In this document: in pieces, positions 9,811 through 19,764 of the stretch
Layout of the letters: each line of letters opens with the position of its first letter
Numbering within the stretch: position 1 is the first letter of the stretch
NCBI GenBank assembly: GCA_937139335.1
Contig: CAKZPN010000023.1
Span: 1 to 64,000, forward strand
From: an uncultured Roseicyclus sp.
Lineage (GTDB): Bacteria; Pseudomonadota; Alphaproteobacteria; Rhodobacterales; Rhodobacteraceae
DNA: 64,000 nucleotides
Direction: 5' to 3'
Position numbers and translations under genes: made by a program
The notes under the pieces: generated by a model
What the model saw: the letters and a program-made list of their open reading frames with translations, nothing else
What the model was told of the DNA's origin: nothing
The model's database searches: none

Positions 9811-10335
9811 TCAGGCGTCGGCCTTGCGGGTGGCCGCGCGCTGGGCAAGCTGCTGCCGGTAGAGCGCGAGGAAGTCGATGGTGTCGAGGTTCAGCGGCGG
9901 ATAGCCACCATCGCGCGTCACGTCCGACACGATGCGCCGCACGAATGGGAACAGCATCCGCGGGCATTCGATCAGCAGGAACGGGTGCAGCTGGTCGTTG
10001 GTCACGTTCTCGACCCGGAAGATGCCGCCGTATTCCAGCTCCATCAGGAAGATCGACTGCGGTGTCTCATCCTTGGTCTTGCTCTCGATCTTCAGCTTCA
10101 TGATCACGTCGTACTGATCTTCGGCTTCGCGCTTGCGCGCATCGAGGGCGACCTGAACCTGAATGTCGGGCTGAACCTGCGCGTTCACCGATTTCTGCGC
10201 GGCGATGTTCTCGAAGGACATGTCGCGCACGAACTGGCCCAGGATCTGCATCTTGGGCAGGACAGGCTGCGCGGCCTGGTCTTCGGGCTGCGCGGGGGTC
10301 GCACCGCCATTGGTCTCTGACATCTTTCTCTCCAA
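9811..10335 (-). CDS. secB: Protein-export chaperone SecB
   Basis: ILGQFVRDMSFENIAAQ; HPFLLIECPRMLFPFVRRIVSD. Confidence 0.96.
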   Translation of the reverse strand: MERKMSETNGGATPAQPEDQAAQPVLPKMQILGQFVRDMSFENIAAQKSVNAQVQPDIQVQVALDARKREAEDQYDVIMKLKIESKTKDETPQSIFLMELEYGGIFRVENVTNDQLHPFLLIECPRMLFPFVRRIVSDVTRDGGYPPLNLDTIDFLALYRQQLAQRAATRKADA

Positions 10336-10359
10336 ACCTTGCGAACGTTGGGGCGCGGT

Positions 10360-10881
10360 CTAGCAGCCCCGCCGCCTTGCCTCAATGGCGTCTCTTGCCA
10401 CTGCGGCTCCGCGTTGCGTCCAGCCTGACGGGCCGCGCGGCGGTGCTCCATCCTCCTCGACGGTGTAGGTCGTGTCGATCACGTCACCGCCGGGGCGCGG
10501 CGAGCCATGTGGGCCGCGCGGGCCCATCGTGCGAACGGTCACGCGCTTCCTCACCTCGCGCAGCACCAGGTTGCGGATCGCGGGCACGAGCAGCGCAAAC
10601 CCCAGTGCGTCGGTGAAAAACCCCGGCGTCAGAAGCAGCGCGCCGGAAAACAGGATCATCGCGCCATGGGCCAGCGGCTCGGTCGGGTCGTGCAACGTCT
10701 CGAGGCTCGTGCGCAGCCGGGCCAGCGCCTGCGCGCCCTGCGAGCGCACGAGCATTGTGCCCGCGATCGCCGTCAGGACCACGATGGCCAGCGTCGGCCA
10801 GAGCCCGATCCAGCCACCGACCTGGATGAACAGGCCGATCTCGATCAACGGGACAAGCAGGAAGGCAAGAAACAGCCACAT
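10360..10881 (-). CDS. fxsA: FxsA family membrane protein
   Basis: MWLFLAFLLVPLIEIGLFIQVGGWIGLWPTLAIVVLTAIAGTMLVRSQG. Confidence 0.9.
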   Translation of the reverse strand: MWLFLAFLLVPLIEIGLFIQVGGWIGLWPTLAIVVLTAIAGTMLVRSQGAQALARLRTSLETLHDPTEPLAHGAMILFSGALLLTPGFFTDALGFALLVPAIRNLVLREVRKRVTVRTMGPRGPHGSPRPGGDVIDTTYTVEEDGAPPRGPSGWTQRGAAVARDAIEARRRGC

Positions 10882-11007
10882 CTTCAAGGCTCCTTTGCGG
10901 GGCGGACGGAATGGCGCGGCCTGAGTCATGGACTTGACCACACCCCTGCCTTACATATGTGCCCTGCGACCATGATTAGAACCCCGACGTTCCGCCGAGG
11001 ATTACAG

Positions 11008-11667
11008 ATGAATTCGTCCCTATTGTCTTTGCTGGTTCTGGCCGGCATTGCGATCTTCCTGATCCTCCGCTTGCGCAGCGTATTGGGGAGCCGCGACGGA
11101 TTCGAGAAACCGCCGGTCGTGTCGGCCACAGGGCGGTCCGACCCGCGCCGCGACTTCGAGGTGATCGAGGGCGGCCCCGACCACGACATCATCGACCATG
11201 TCGAAGACGGCTCCGAGAGTGCAAAGGCGCTCGCCGCGATGAAGATGGCCGAGCACAATTTCACCGTGACCGAGTTCCTGCAAGGCGCCCGCAGCGCCTA
11301 TGAAATGATCCTGATGGCCTTCGAGAATGGGGAGACCGACGACCTTCGCCCATTCCTCGCCGACGAGGTGCTCGACACGTTTGCCACCGTCATCCGCCAG
11401 CGCGAGGAACAGGGCCTGACGATCACCGCCTCCTTCATCGGCGTGCGCGAACTGACGCTCGACAGCGCGCGGTTCGATCGCAACACCGGCGTGGGCGAGA
11501 TCACCGTGCGGTTTGTGGGTGAATTGACGTCTGTCGTGAAGAACGCCGCCGGCGAGGTGATCGAGGGCGACCCGAACGAGATCAAGCGCCAGCGCGACGT
11601 CTGGACCTTTGCCCGCAAGATGGGCGCGAAGGATCCGAACTGGGAACTGGTCGCCACCGACGGATGA
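11008..11667 (+). CDS. Tim44/TimA family protein
   Basis: N-terminal TM plus FLQGARSAYEMILMAFENGETDDLRPFLADEV, Tim44-like domain; start ATG at 11008 within ORF 10507..11667. Confidence 0.88.
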   Translation: MNSSLLSLLVLAGIAIFLILRLRSVLGSRDGFEKPPVVSATGRSDPRRDFEVIEGGPDHDIIDHVEDGSESAKALAAMKMAEHNFTVTEFLQGARSAYEMILMAFENGETDDLRPFLADEVLDTFATVIRQREEQGLTITASFIGVRELTLDSARFDRNTGVGEITVRFVGELTSVVKNAAGEVIEGDPNEIKRQRDVWTFARKMGAKDPNWELVATDG

Positions 11668-11670
11668 CCC

Positions 11671-12702
11671 ATGGCCGGACGCGCCGCGATCCTGGGCCTC
11701 GTCGTGGCCGCGTTCGGTTGGATCTTCCCTGCCATGGCGGATGAAGCCGTTGAACTCCTGTCCTTTGCCGACCTGACCGGCTGGGAAGACGACGACCACG
11801 CCGCGGCGCTGTCGGTCTTTCGCGGCACCTGCGCCGACATGGAAGGCGACGACTGGCGGGCGCTTTGCGCCATCGCCGAAACCGCGCCCGACGCCCGCAC
11901 CTTTTTCGAACTGTTCTTCCGCCCCGTGCTGATCGGCGGCGACAGCCCCGCGCTCTTCACCGGCTACTACGAGCCGGAACTGAACGGCTCGCTGCGCCGC
12001 ACCTCGCGCTTTCGTTATCCGCTCTACCGCACCCCGCCAGAGGCCAACGGCGGCGTCTGGCACAGCCGCCGCGAGATCGAGGAAGACCGTTTGCTGGAAG
12101 GGCGCGGGCTGGAGATCGTCTGGGTCGATGACCCGGTGGAGCTGTTCTTTCTCCAGATCCAGGGCTCGGGCCGCGTCACCCTGGGCGACGGCTCGGTGAT
12201 CCGGGTGGGCTACGGCGGGCGCAACGGGCACCCCTACCGCTCGATCGGGCAGGAACTGGTGCGCCGCGGCGTGTTCCAGCCGCATCAGGTCTCCGCGCAG
12301 GTGATCCGCAACTGGGTGCGGCGCCACCCGGCCGAGGGGCAGGAACTGCTTTTTCACAACCCGTCCTACGTCTTCTTTCGCCGCGTCGACATTTCCGACC
12401 CGGCGCTCGGTCCGCTCGGCGCGATGAACCGCTCGATCACGCCGTTGCGCACCATCGCCGTCGACCCGGAATTCACGCCGCTGGGCGCGCCGGTCTGGAT
12501 CGAAAAGGCGGGCGCGGGCCCGATGCGCCGCCTGATGATCGCGCAGGACACCGGCGGCGCGATCCGGGGCGCGCAGCGCGCCGACATCTTCTTCGGGTTC
12601 GGCGATGTTGCCGGCGAAGCGGCTGGCGAAATCCGCGATCCGGGCCGGATGATGGTGCTGTTGCCGATCGAAATGGCCCACCAGCGCGTCCCGGACGCCT
12701 GA
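11671..12702 (+). CDS. mltA: Membrane-bound lytic murein transglycosylase A (3D domain)
   Basis: FTGYYEPELNGS; VELFFLQIQGSGRV; MIAQDTGGAIRGAQRADIFFG. Confidence 0.93.
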   Translation: MAGRAAILGLVVAAFGWIFPAMADEAVELLSFADLTGWEDDDHAAALSVFRGTCADMEGDDWRALCAIAETAPDARTFFELFFRPVLIGGDSPALFTGYYEPELNGSLRRTSRFRYPLYRTPPEANGGVWHSRREIEEDRLLEGRGLEIVWVDDPVELFFLQIQGSGRVTLGDGSVIRVGYGGRNGHPYRSIGQELVRRGVFQPHQVSAQVIRNWVRRHPAEGQELLFHNPSYVFFRRVDISDPALGPLGAMNRSITPLRTIAVDPEFTPLGAPVWIEKAGAGPMRRLMIAQDTGGAIRGAQRADIFFGFGDVAGEAAGEIRDPGRMMVLLPIEMAHQRVPDA

Positions 12703-12705
12703 GCG

Positions 12706-13311
12706 ATGGCGCGGCGCGGCAAACGCGGGCTGAGCGCCGATGACAAGGCGCTGTGGGAAAAGGTCACTCAAAGCGCCACGCCGCTGGCACCGCCCGCGCG
12801 CAACATGCCGATCAAATCCGACACGCCGTCGCAAACGCGCATCCCCGACCCGGTGCAGCCGCGCGACCGGCTGCCGGCGTTCCGCATTGGCGAAAAGACC
12901 GGCCACAAGCCGCATCCGCCGCAGCCGGAGCGCGACCTGTCGGCCCGATTGGCCCACGCACCCGTGCGGATGGATCACAACGCCTATCGCAAGATGCAGC
13001 GCGGCAAGCTGAAGCCCGAAGGCCGGATCGACCTGCACGGCATGACGCTGACGCAGGCGCACCCGGTCCTGATGCGCTTCATCCTCGACGCCTATGACGC
13101 CAACAAGCGGCTGGTCCTCGTCATCACCGGCAAGGGCAAGGACCGTGATACGCCCGACCCGATCCCGATCCGGCGCGGCATCCTGCGTCACCAGGTGCCG
13201 ACCTGGCTGCACGCCCCACCGCTGGGCGCCGTGGTGCTGGACATCCGCGAGGCGCATCAGCGCCACGGCGGCGGCGGCGCCTATTACGTCTACCTGAAGA
13301 AGCGCCGCTAG
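12706..13311 (+). CDS. Smr/MutS2-domain protein
   Basis: [20 protein letters not shown]...[10 protein letters not shown]...[16 protein letters not shown]. Confidence 0.93.
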   Translation: MARRGKRGLSADDKALWEKVTQSATPLAPPARNMPIKSDTPSQTRIPDPVQPRDRLPAFRIGEKTGHKPHPPQPERDLSARLAHAPVRMDHNAYRKMQRGKLKPEGRIDLHGMTLTQAHPVLMRFILDAYDANKRLVLVITGKGKDRDTPDPIPIRRGILRHQVPTWLHAPPLGAVVLDIREAHQRHGGGGAYYVYLKKRR

Positions 13312-14621
13312 AGGACGTAGCGGCTCAAGTCGGTGCTGCGCGACAGCTCGCCCAGGTTCTGTTCCACGAAATCGGCGTCGACCGTAATCGCCTCGCCCGA
13401 ACGGTCGGGCGCGGTGAAGCTCAATTCTTCGAACACCCGCTCCATCACGGTGTAAAGCCGCCGCGCGCCGATGTTTTCGACGCTTTCGTTCACCTCGGCC
13501 GCGATCTTGGCCAGCGCGGCGATGCCTTCCGGCGTGAATGTCACCGTCACCTCCTCCGTCGCCATCAGTGCAGTGTATTGCAGCGTCAGGGCGTTGTCGG
13601 TCTCGGTTAGGATCCGGACGAAATCGCTTTCGGTGAGCGGCCGCAGGTTCACCCGGATCGGCAGACGCCCCTGCAACTCGGGCAGCAGGTCCGAGGGTTT
13701 GGCGATGTGGAACGCGCCCGAAGCTATGAAGAGGATGTGGTCGGTCTTCACCGGCCCCAGCTTTGTCGACACGGTCGTGCCCTCGATCAGCGGCAGCAGG
13801 TCGCGCTGCACGCCCTCGCGGCTCACGTCGCCACCGCGCACATCCTGCCGTGCCGCGACCTTGTCGATCTCGTCGATGAAGACGATGCCGTTCTGTTCGA
13901 CCGCCTCCAGCGCCTCTTTCTTGATCGCCTCGTCGTCCAGCAGGTTGTCGGCCTCCTCCGCGATCAGCAGGTCGTAGCTCGCCGCGACCGTCAGCCGCTT
14001 TTTCACCATACGCTGGCCAAAAGCTTTGCCGAAGATATCGCCCAGATTCATCATCCCGCCGCCCATGCCGCCGCCCGGCTGGCCGGGGATCTCGAAGCCC
14101 TGCATCGGGTTGGAGGTATCGGCGATCTCGAGCTCGATCAGCGTGTCGTCCAGTTCGCCCGCGCGCAGTTTCTTGCGGAACATCTCGCGCGTCTGGTCGC
14201 GGGCACCCTCGCCCGCCAGTGCGGCGATCACACGGTCCTCGGCGGCGGTATGAGCCTTGCCCTTCACCTCGTCGCGCATCCCGTCGCGCACCATGACCTG
14301 GGCCGCATCGACCAGGTCGCGGATGATCTGCTCCACGTCGCGGCCGACATAGCCGACCTCGGTGTATTTCGTCGCCTCGACCTTGATGAAGGGCGCGCGG
14401 GCGAGTTTGGCCAAGCGGCGCGAGATCTCGGTCTTGCCGACGCCGGTCGGCCCGATCATCAGGATGTTCTTGGGATAGACCTCTTCGCGGAGGTCATCGC
14501 CCAGCTGCTTGCGCCGCCAGCGGTTGCGCAGCGCCACGGCGACGGCGCGCTTGGCGTCCTTCTGCCCGATGATGAAACGGTCGAGCTCGGAGACGATCTC
14601 GCGGGGGGTCAGGTCGGTCAC
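13308..14621 (-). CDS. hslU: ATP-dependent protease ATPase subunit HslU
   Basis: [52 protein letters not shown]. Confidence 0.98.
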   Translation of the reverse strand: MTDLTPREIVSELDRFIIGQKDAKRAVAVALRNRWRRKQLGDDLREEVYPKNILMIGPTGVGKTEISRRLAKLARAPFIKVEATKYTEVGYVGRDVEQIIRDLVDAAQVMVRDGMRDEVKGKAHTAAEDRVIAALAGEGARDQTREMFRKKLRAGELDDTLIELEIADTSNPMQGFEIPGQPGGGMGGGMMNLGDIFGKAFGQRMVKKRLTVAASYDLLIAEEADNLLDDEAIKKEALEAVEQNGIVFIDEIDKVAARQDVRGGDVSREGVQRDLLPLIEGTTVSTKLGPVKTDHILFIASGAFHIAKPSDLLPELQGRLPIRVNLRPLTESDFVRILTETDNALTLQYTALMATEEVTVTFTPEGIAALAKIAAEVNESVENIGARRLYTVMERVFEELSFTAPDRSGEAITVDADFVEQNLGELSRSTDLSRYVL

Positions 14622-15697
14622 GTTGCGGGTGTCCTTGTCAGGAAATCATAAGGTGGCAAGCGGTCCTTGCCGGGAAAGCGGGGCAGGGCGCGCATCAGGC
14701 TGCGCCGCAGCGCCTCCCATTGCGCGCCGAGCAGCACGAGGCCCGCGCCAAGGATCAGAATGATGAGAAACGCCTGCCCCTCGGCGATGGTGATGGCGAG
14801 CGCGACGACATAGCCGACGCCGGATACGAGGAACGATCGGCGGTCGATCACCACTGCGAAACCTGCCATGAGCGCGATGAAGCCGGCCAGCACCACCTCA
14901 GAGGCAAGCGTGCCCGTGTCGAACAGCGTCAGAGCGACGGTGTTCACGATCGCCGGCGCGGCGATGACGTGAAGCCAGAACCCCGACGCCGCCCGCCGCG
15001 TCACGCGGTGCGGGTCGGACATGTCGAAGCCCATGGCGATGATCAGGCCGATCAGGCCCAGCACAATGGTCAGGATGGCGAAGGGGCCGTCCGCGCTCAG
15101 CAAGAAGACGTCGCGCGGGTCCGTGGGAAAGGACCCGCCCAGCGTGGCGAGCCCGAAACAGGTGGCGAAGACCGACACGGCGATCAACGCCACGGTGAAG
15201 GGGACGCGGAACAACAGGTAATAGCCCGCCAAGAGCAGCGCCGCGAGGCCAGCCGCCAGCGTCAACATAGCCGGCGTGCGCAGGTCAAGCATCGCGGCGA
15301 AGGAGTAGCCGAACTGCGCCGACAGCAGGCCGAACATGACAGCGAGTGCGATGGACGGCGCCACCATCCGACGTGTGAGCGTGAAGTAGCGGGCCAGAAC
15401 GATGACGGCCGCCATGCCCACCAAGGCGTAGACCATGCCGAGGATATACCCCTGCGTCGTGCCGAGCAGCGTCATGCCGGTCACGCCGGCGAAGCCGGTG
15501 TAGAGAATGGCGAGACCGACAACGATGAAGATCTCGTTGAACCCCTTGAACAGCTCGAACGGTTCATCGAGGCCCGACAGATGCGCCCGCACCCCCGACC
15601 GTTGCTCGGACAGCACCACGAGCGAGGCCGCCTGCGCCTCGGTCATCACGCCCGAGGTGACGGCGGCGCGGATGTCGTCGCGGGTGATGTCACTCAT
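14618..15697 (-). CDS. Multi-pass membrane protein of unknown function between hslV and hslU
   Basis: 359 aa, many hydrophobic helices, no recognised family motif; 4-nt overlaps with both neighbours. Confidence 0.8.
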   Translation of the reverse strand: MSDITRDDIRAAVTSGVMTEAQAASLVVLSEQRSGVRAHLSGLDEPFELFKGFNEIFIVVGLAILYTGFAGVTGMTLLGTTQGYILGMVYALVGMAAVIVLARYFTLTRRMVAPSIALAVMFGLLSAQFGYSFAAMLDLRTPAMLTLAAGLAALLLAGYYLLFRVPFTVALIAVSVFATCFGLATLGGSFPTDPRDVFLLSADGPFAILTIVLGLIGLIIAMGFDMSDPHRVTRRAASGFWLHVIAAPAIVNTVALTLFDTGTLASEVVLAGFIALMAGFAVVIDRRSFLVSGVGYVVALAITIAEGQAFLIILILGAGLVLLGAQWEALRRSLMRALPRFPGKDRLPPYDFLTRTPAT

Positions 15698-16251
15698 CCG
15701 CCGATCCGTTCCACCGTCAGGTTGCCGTTTGTGTAGACGCAGATGTCTGCCGCGATCGCCATCGCCTTGCGCGCGATCGTCTCGGCATCCGCATCGGTCT
15801 CGATCAGCGCCCGCGCGGCGGCCAGCGCATAATTCCCGCCCGATCCGATGGCGGCCACATCATGTTCGGGCTCCAGCACGTCGCCCGCGCCGGTGATGAT
15901 GTAGAGATCGCGCCCGTCGGTGACGATCAGCATCGCCTCCAGCTTCTGCAGGTACTTGTCGGTGCGCCAGTCCTTGGCCAGTTCCACGCTCGCGCGCTGC
16001 AACTGGCCCGGAGTCGCCTCCAGCTTGGCCTCCAGCCGTTCCAGCAAGGTGAAGGCATCGGCGGTCGACCCGGCAAAGCCCGCGACCACGTCGTAGCCGC
16101 CCGGCGACAGCCGCCGCACCTTGCGCGCCGTGCCCTTGATGACCGTCTGGCCAAGGCTCACCTGCCCGTCGCCCGCGACCACCACCTCGCCGCCCTTGCG
16201 GACGCCGATGATCGTGGTGCCGTGCCAACCGGGGAAATCGCTGTCTGCCAT
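15694..16251 (-). CDS. hslV: ATP-dependent protease proteolytic subunit HslV
   Basis: [47 protein letters not shown]. Confidence 0.97.
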   Translation of the reverse strand: MADSDFPGWHGTTIIGVRKGGEVVVAGDGQVSLGQTVIKGTARKVRRLSPGGYDVVAGFAGSTADAFTLLERLEAKLEATPGQLQRASVELAKDWRTDKYLQKLEAMLIVTDGRDLYIITGAGDVLEPEHDVAAIGSGGNYALAAARALIETDADAETIARKAMAIAADICVYTNGNLTVERIGG

Positions 16252-16390
16252 GGAGCCTCCGTTGCTGTCGGGCTTTATATGGAACGCGCCCGCCCGACCC
16301 GCAACCGGGCCGGCGCTGGACCGCCGTCGCGAAGGCCAAGGCCTTTCCTGGCCGGGCTTCCTGTCGGCAGCCACCGAGGAGAAGGAAGGC

Positions 16391-16780
16391 CTAACCCGCC
16401 CCTTCGCTCACCACGATGAACTGCGGCGCGTTCCCGTAGCCGAAGATGCGCACCCAGAGGTAACGCTGCTGCCCCGACAGGACGGCGCCCGGGATGTATT
16501 CGGACCCCGGCGCGATGCGCCAGATCTGCGGGATGCGGGCGCGCTGGGACGGGTCGCCAAAGATCGGATCCCATCCATCCAACTCGTCGCGGCGACCGAA
16601 GCGATGCAAATTGGCGCGATCCTGCTGCAGGATCGCGCCGAAATCGCCGAGCCGCACACCGGCGCTGTTGTAGAAATCTGCAGGACCGATCAGGGCGTAA
16701 TATTCCCCGATCAGGGTTTGCGCCCGCGCGGCGGCGGCCGAAAGCGTCAGGCAAAGGGCCATCAGGGCAAGCAAGCGCAT
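16391..16780 (-). CDS. Small secreted hypothetical protein
   Basis: Signal peptide [21 protein letters not shown]; 129 aa. Confidence 0.65.
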   Translation of the reverse strand: MRLLALMALCLTLSAAAARAQTLIGEYYALIGPADFYNSAGVRLGDFGAILQQDRANLHRFGRRDELDGWDPIFGDPSQRARIPQIWRIAPGSEYIPGAVLSGQQRYLWVRIFGYGNAPQFIVVSEGAG

Positions 16781-16852
16781 AGGACGGCTCCGGTGTTGCG
16801 GCAGGATGCCGTGACTGTAGCCACCCCACCCCGGTCCGTCACCTGCCGCTGT

Positions 16853-17374
16853 TCAGGCGTCGAGGAAAATCACGGCGGCATGATCGCGCAGGTAGATCTG
16901 GAGCCAGGGGGTGAAGCCCTTGGGGTTGCCGATCACGTCGCGCTTCAACTCGGCCAGAGGATGCCAGATCGTGTCCATCACCTCGACGGGGTCCGGTGCG
17001 GGCTCCCGGCCTTCCGGCAGTTCGCCCACAAAGATATCCACAACCTCGTGCTCTATCAATCCGCCGCCGACCTCGGCGCGATATTCAACCGTATCCCTGA
17101 ATATCAACGGGATACTGTCAAGGCCCAGCTCCTGCTCCAGCCGCCGCGTCGCGCAATCCAGCGCGGTTTCGCCCCAGTGGGGATGGGTGCAGCAGGTGTT
17201 CGCCCAAAGACCTGGCGTATGATACTTGCCCAACGCGCGCTGTTGCAGCAGCACCTTGTCACCGCGCAGGAGGAAGACGGAAACCGCCTTGTGCCTGAGG
17301 CCCTTCACATGCGCCTCGAGCTTTTCCACAGGTGCCAATGTGCCGTTTACCCAGGCCGGGATCATGTTGGTCAT
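16853..17374 (-). CDS. idi: Isopentenyl-diphosphate delta-isomerase (type I)
   Basis: KALGKYHTPGLWANTCCTHPHWGE-type NUDIX core; VEYRAEVGGGLIEHEVVDIF; start chosen at MTNMIPAWVNG. Confidence 0.92.
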   Translation of the reverse strand: MTNMIPAWVNGTLAPVEKLEAHVKGLRHKAVSVFLLRGDKVLLQQRALGKYHTPGLWANTCCTHPHWGETALDCATRRLEQELGLDSIPLIFRDTVEYRAEVGGGLIEHEVVDIFVGELPEGREPAPDPVEVMDTIWHPLAELKRDVIGNPKGFTPWLQIYLRDHAAVIFLDA

Positions 17375-17623
17375 GCGTGTGTCGCAGGCGCGAGCCCTGT
17401 CGGAAGCGCCAGGGTCCAGAGCCTGATCCAGATATGGTCCAGCGGACGCAGTTTTACCAGTTCCTTCGATGCAGACCTCGCAGGTCGGGCGTCGCCTGTC
17501 CACGCATGACACGACGAGACGAGGCGGACGGCCCGTTCCGGATGAAATGTGAGCATGACACTTCGCGGTTAGGCAAGTCTGAGTTCGCGTTCTCGGCCTG
17601 CGGCAAAGGGTTCCGGGGCGGGA

Positions 17624-19063
17624 TCAGCCGCCGTTGCGTCCGCCCTTGTTCAACAGGCCATGCTTGCGCAGCTTCACGTAAAGCGACTGCCGCGACAGGC
17701 CCAGCATCTCGGCGGCTGCGACGCGGTTGTTGTGGGTCAGCTCCACGGCGGTCTCGATGCAGATCCTTTCCACCACATCCGTAGTCGCCGCGACGATATC
17801 CTTGAGTGGGGCGGAGCCTACCATACCCATCACGTCGCGCAACGCATCGTCGGACACCGGACCGGGGTTGGGCACGATGGCGGTGGACGTATCGCGCATG
17901 CTTTCCATCCGCGATATGTCGCGGATCACGAAGGCGAAGCCCGCCACGCCGTCGGCGTTCAGATGCGTCGCCGACATCTCGACCGACAGCTGCGAGCCGA
18001 AGGCCCCTTGGAGCCGGGTCACGTAGGCCCGCATCCGCCCGGCGCGCGTGGCGTTGTCGGTCAACACCTTAAGATCGACGCTGCCGCGCGACAGGAAATC
18101 GGACAGCGACCTGCCCTTCACATCGGCCGGGCTTGCGGCCTCGGTGAGGTTCAGGAACGCGTCGTTGACCGAGCGGATCTTGCCCAGTCTGTCGGTCATC
18201 ACGATCGCGTCGGGCCCGTCGCGGAAAAGCTGTGCCAGCATGCCCGACAGTTCGGGCGCGATCGTCCCGGTGCCTGGCGCGGTCTCGATCCGGCAGAGCA
18301 GCGATTTCTCGCCCGCCGCGCGGAACACGACCGGATGGATCGCGACATCGAGCTTGCCGCGCCGGGTCTTCACCTGAACCCCGCTGCGGGAATCGTCGGC
18401 TGCGGCCAGCACCAGCCCCTCGATGAATTCGCCACGGCGACGGCCGTCGAACTCCTGCGTGAAGGCGCTGCCGATCAGCGTATCGGCATCGGCGCCAAGC
18501 ACCTGCGCCGCCTGGGCATTCAGGTCCACGATCCGCCCCGACGCGACATCGACCAGCACCAGCGCGTGGCGCGATGCCTTCAGGATGACCCGGTAACGCG
18601 TTTCATGGTCGCGCTGCGTCTGGTGGTCGCGGTCCAGCGCCTGCTGCGCCTTGACCAGCCGATGCTGCAGGTCCGCGATCGGGCGCAGGTCGCGGCCCAG
18701 CATCAGGATCGTGTCGGGGCTGGCGGTCTTGTGCAGAGAGTAGCGGATCGGGAATTCCGGGGCCGCGGTGTTGCCGGTGTCGACATGGTTGACCTCGATC
18801 GCCTCGGCGACGGCCTTTTCACCCGTGCGGCCGGCTTCGAGCAGCACATCCAGCTTCGGCAGGCTGTCTGCGGCGAGGAAGTCGCGGATGTCGCGATCTT
18901 TCCAATGGTCGAGACGCCCGAGTGACGGGATCAGCGGGTTGACGATGATGGATCTCACCGTGCCGTTCGTCCCCAGCACGATGGCCAGGTCCGCGGCGGC
19001 GGTGAGGATCTGGCTGACCTGTTTCGCTCCGGTCAGCGCGAGGGCGTTGAAATCGTTGTCCAA
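17624..19063 (-). CDS. ppsR: Transcriptional regulator PpsR/CrtJ family (PAS domains plus Fis-type HTH)
   Basis: PAS repeats and C-terminal VERICIETAVELTHNNRVAAAEMLGLSRQSLYVKLRKHGL; two Cys (C257, C435 by my count) in the contexts of the redox-active PpsR cysteines. Confidence 0.92.
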   Translation of the reverse strand: MDNDFNALALTGAKQVSQILTAAADLAIVLGTNGTVRSIIVNPLIPSLGRLDHWKDRDIRDFLAADSLPKLDVLLEAGRTGEKAVAEAIEVNHVDTGNTAAPEFPIRYSLHKTASPDTILMLGRDLRPIADLQHRLVKAQQALDRDHQTQRDHETRYRVILKASRHALVLVDVASGRIVDLNAQAAQVLGADADTLIGSAFTQEFDGRRRGEFIEGLVLAAADDSRSGVQVKTRRGKLDVAIHPVVFRAAGEKSLLCRIETAPGTGTIAPELSGMLAQLFRDGPDAIVMTDRLGKIRSVNDAFLNLTEAASPADVKGRSLSDFLSRGSVDLKVLTDNATRAGRMRAYVTRLQGAFGSQLSVEMSATHLNADGVAGFAFVIRDISRMESMRDTSTAIVPNPGPVSDDALRDVMGMVGSAPLKDIVAATTDVVERICIETAVELTHNNRVAAAEMLGLSRQSLYVKLRKHGLLNKGGRNGG

Positions 19064-19127
19064 GATGGCGCCCCCCCGATGCCGTCGTCGAAATGTGTCA
19101 ATATGGCACTGGACCCCGGAGCAGATG

Positions 19128-19139
19128 ACATACTTATGT
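19128..19139. promoter_or_regulatory. Perfect palindrome between divergent ppsR and cytochrome c2
   Basis: ACATA-CT-TATGT. Confidence 0.45.
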
Positions 19140-19170
19140 TCCTGAGACCATTCTAAAGGGAGACTACCTT

Positions 19171-19617
19171 ATGAGTCGCAAAATACTGTCTGCAGCGGCG
19201 GCAACGCTCCTCCTCGCTTCGGTGGCGAATGCCCAGGACGCAGTCGAGGCAACGGGTGACGCGGCGGCCGGCGAAACCGCCTTCCGCCAGTGCATCGCCT
19301 GCCATGTCGTGACGAACGAAGCCGGTGATACGCTTGCCGGCCGCAACGCGCGCACCGGCCCGAACCTCTATGGTGTCCCGGGCGCCGTGGTCGGCCATGT
19401 CGACGATTTCCGGTATTCGTCGGGCCTGACCACCCTTCACGAACAAGGAGTCATCTGGACCGAGGAAAACTTCGTCGCCTACGTTCAAGACCCGACCGCC
19501 TATCTCCGCGAGGCGACCGGCGACAATGGCGCACGGGGCGCCATGGCCTTCCGCGTGCGGAGCGAGGAAGACGCGCTGAACCTCTACGCCTATCTGGCCT
19601 CGCTCACGACCGAGTGA
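19171..19617 (+). CDS. cycA: Cytochrome c2 (class I, periplasmic)
   Basis: Signal peptide; heme motif CIACH; AGRNARTGPNLYGV; EENFVAYVQDPTAYLREATGD; axial-Met region GAMAFRV. Confidence 0.9.
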   Translation: MSRKILSAAAATLLLASVANAQDAVEATGDAAAGETAFRQCIACHVVTNEAGDTLAGRNARTGPNLYGVPGAVVGHVDDFRYSSGLTTLHEQGVIWTEENFVAYVQDPTAYLREATGDNGARGAMAFRVRSEEDALNLYAYLASLTTE

Positions 19618-19637
19618 CCGGCTCAAGGCTCTGACAA

Positions 19638-19668
19638 CAAAGGGGCGCCCGTTGCGGCGCCCTTTTCG
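19638..19668. terminator. Terminator hairpin 1 (cytochrome c2 side)
   Basis: aaaggggcgcc-cgttgc-ggcgccctttt. Confidence 0.85.
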
Positions 19669-19707
19669 CCTCGCCCCGGAAAACCCGAAATGGGCTCCGT
19701 GCGGCAA

Positions 19708-19738
19708 CGAAAAAGGGCGCCGCAACGGGCGCCCTTTT
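19708..19738. terminator. Terminator hairpin 2 (infB side), near-perfect inverted copy of hairpin 1
   Basis: aaaaagggcgcc-gcaacg-ggcgccctttt. Confidence 0.85.
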
Positions 19739-19764
19739 GCATGTCTGCATGTCTGTGGCTGGGA

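Noticed and set aside
11020-13266. 748-aa minus-strand ORF
   Set aside because: Antisense to the Tim44-like gene, mltA and the Smr gene; no recognisable protein features
17500-17561. Repeated GCATGACAC (17504-17512, 17553-17561) as a regulatory site between ppsR and idi
   Set aside because: Short 9-bp match, no clear symmetry or known motif; likely chance
19064-19170. Canonical PpsR box TGT-N12-ACA upstream of cytochrome c2
   Set aside because: Checked each TGT/ACA pair; none has the required spacing
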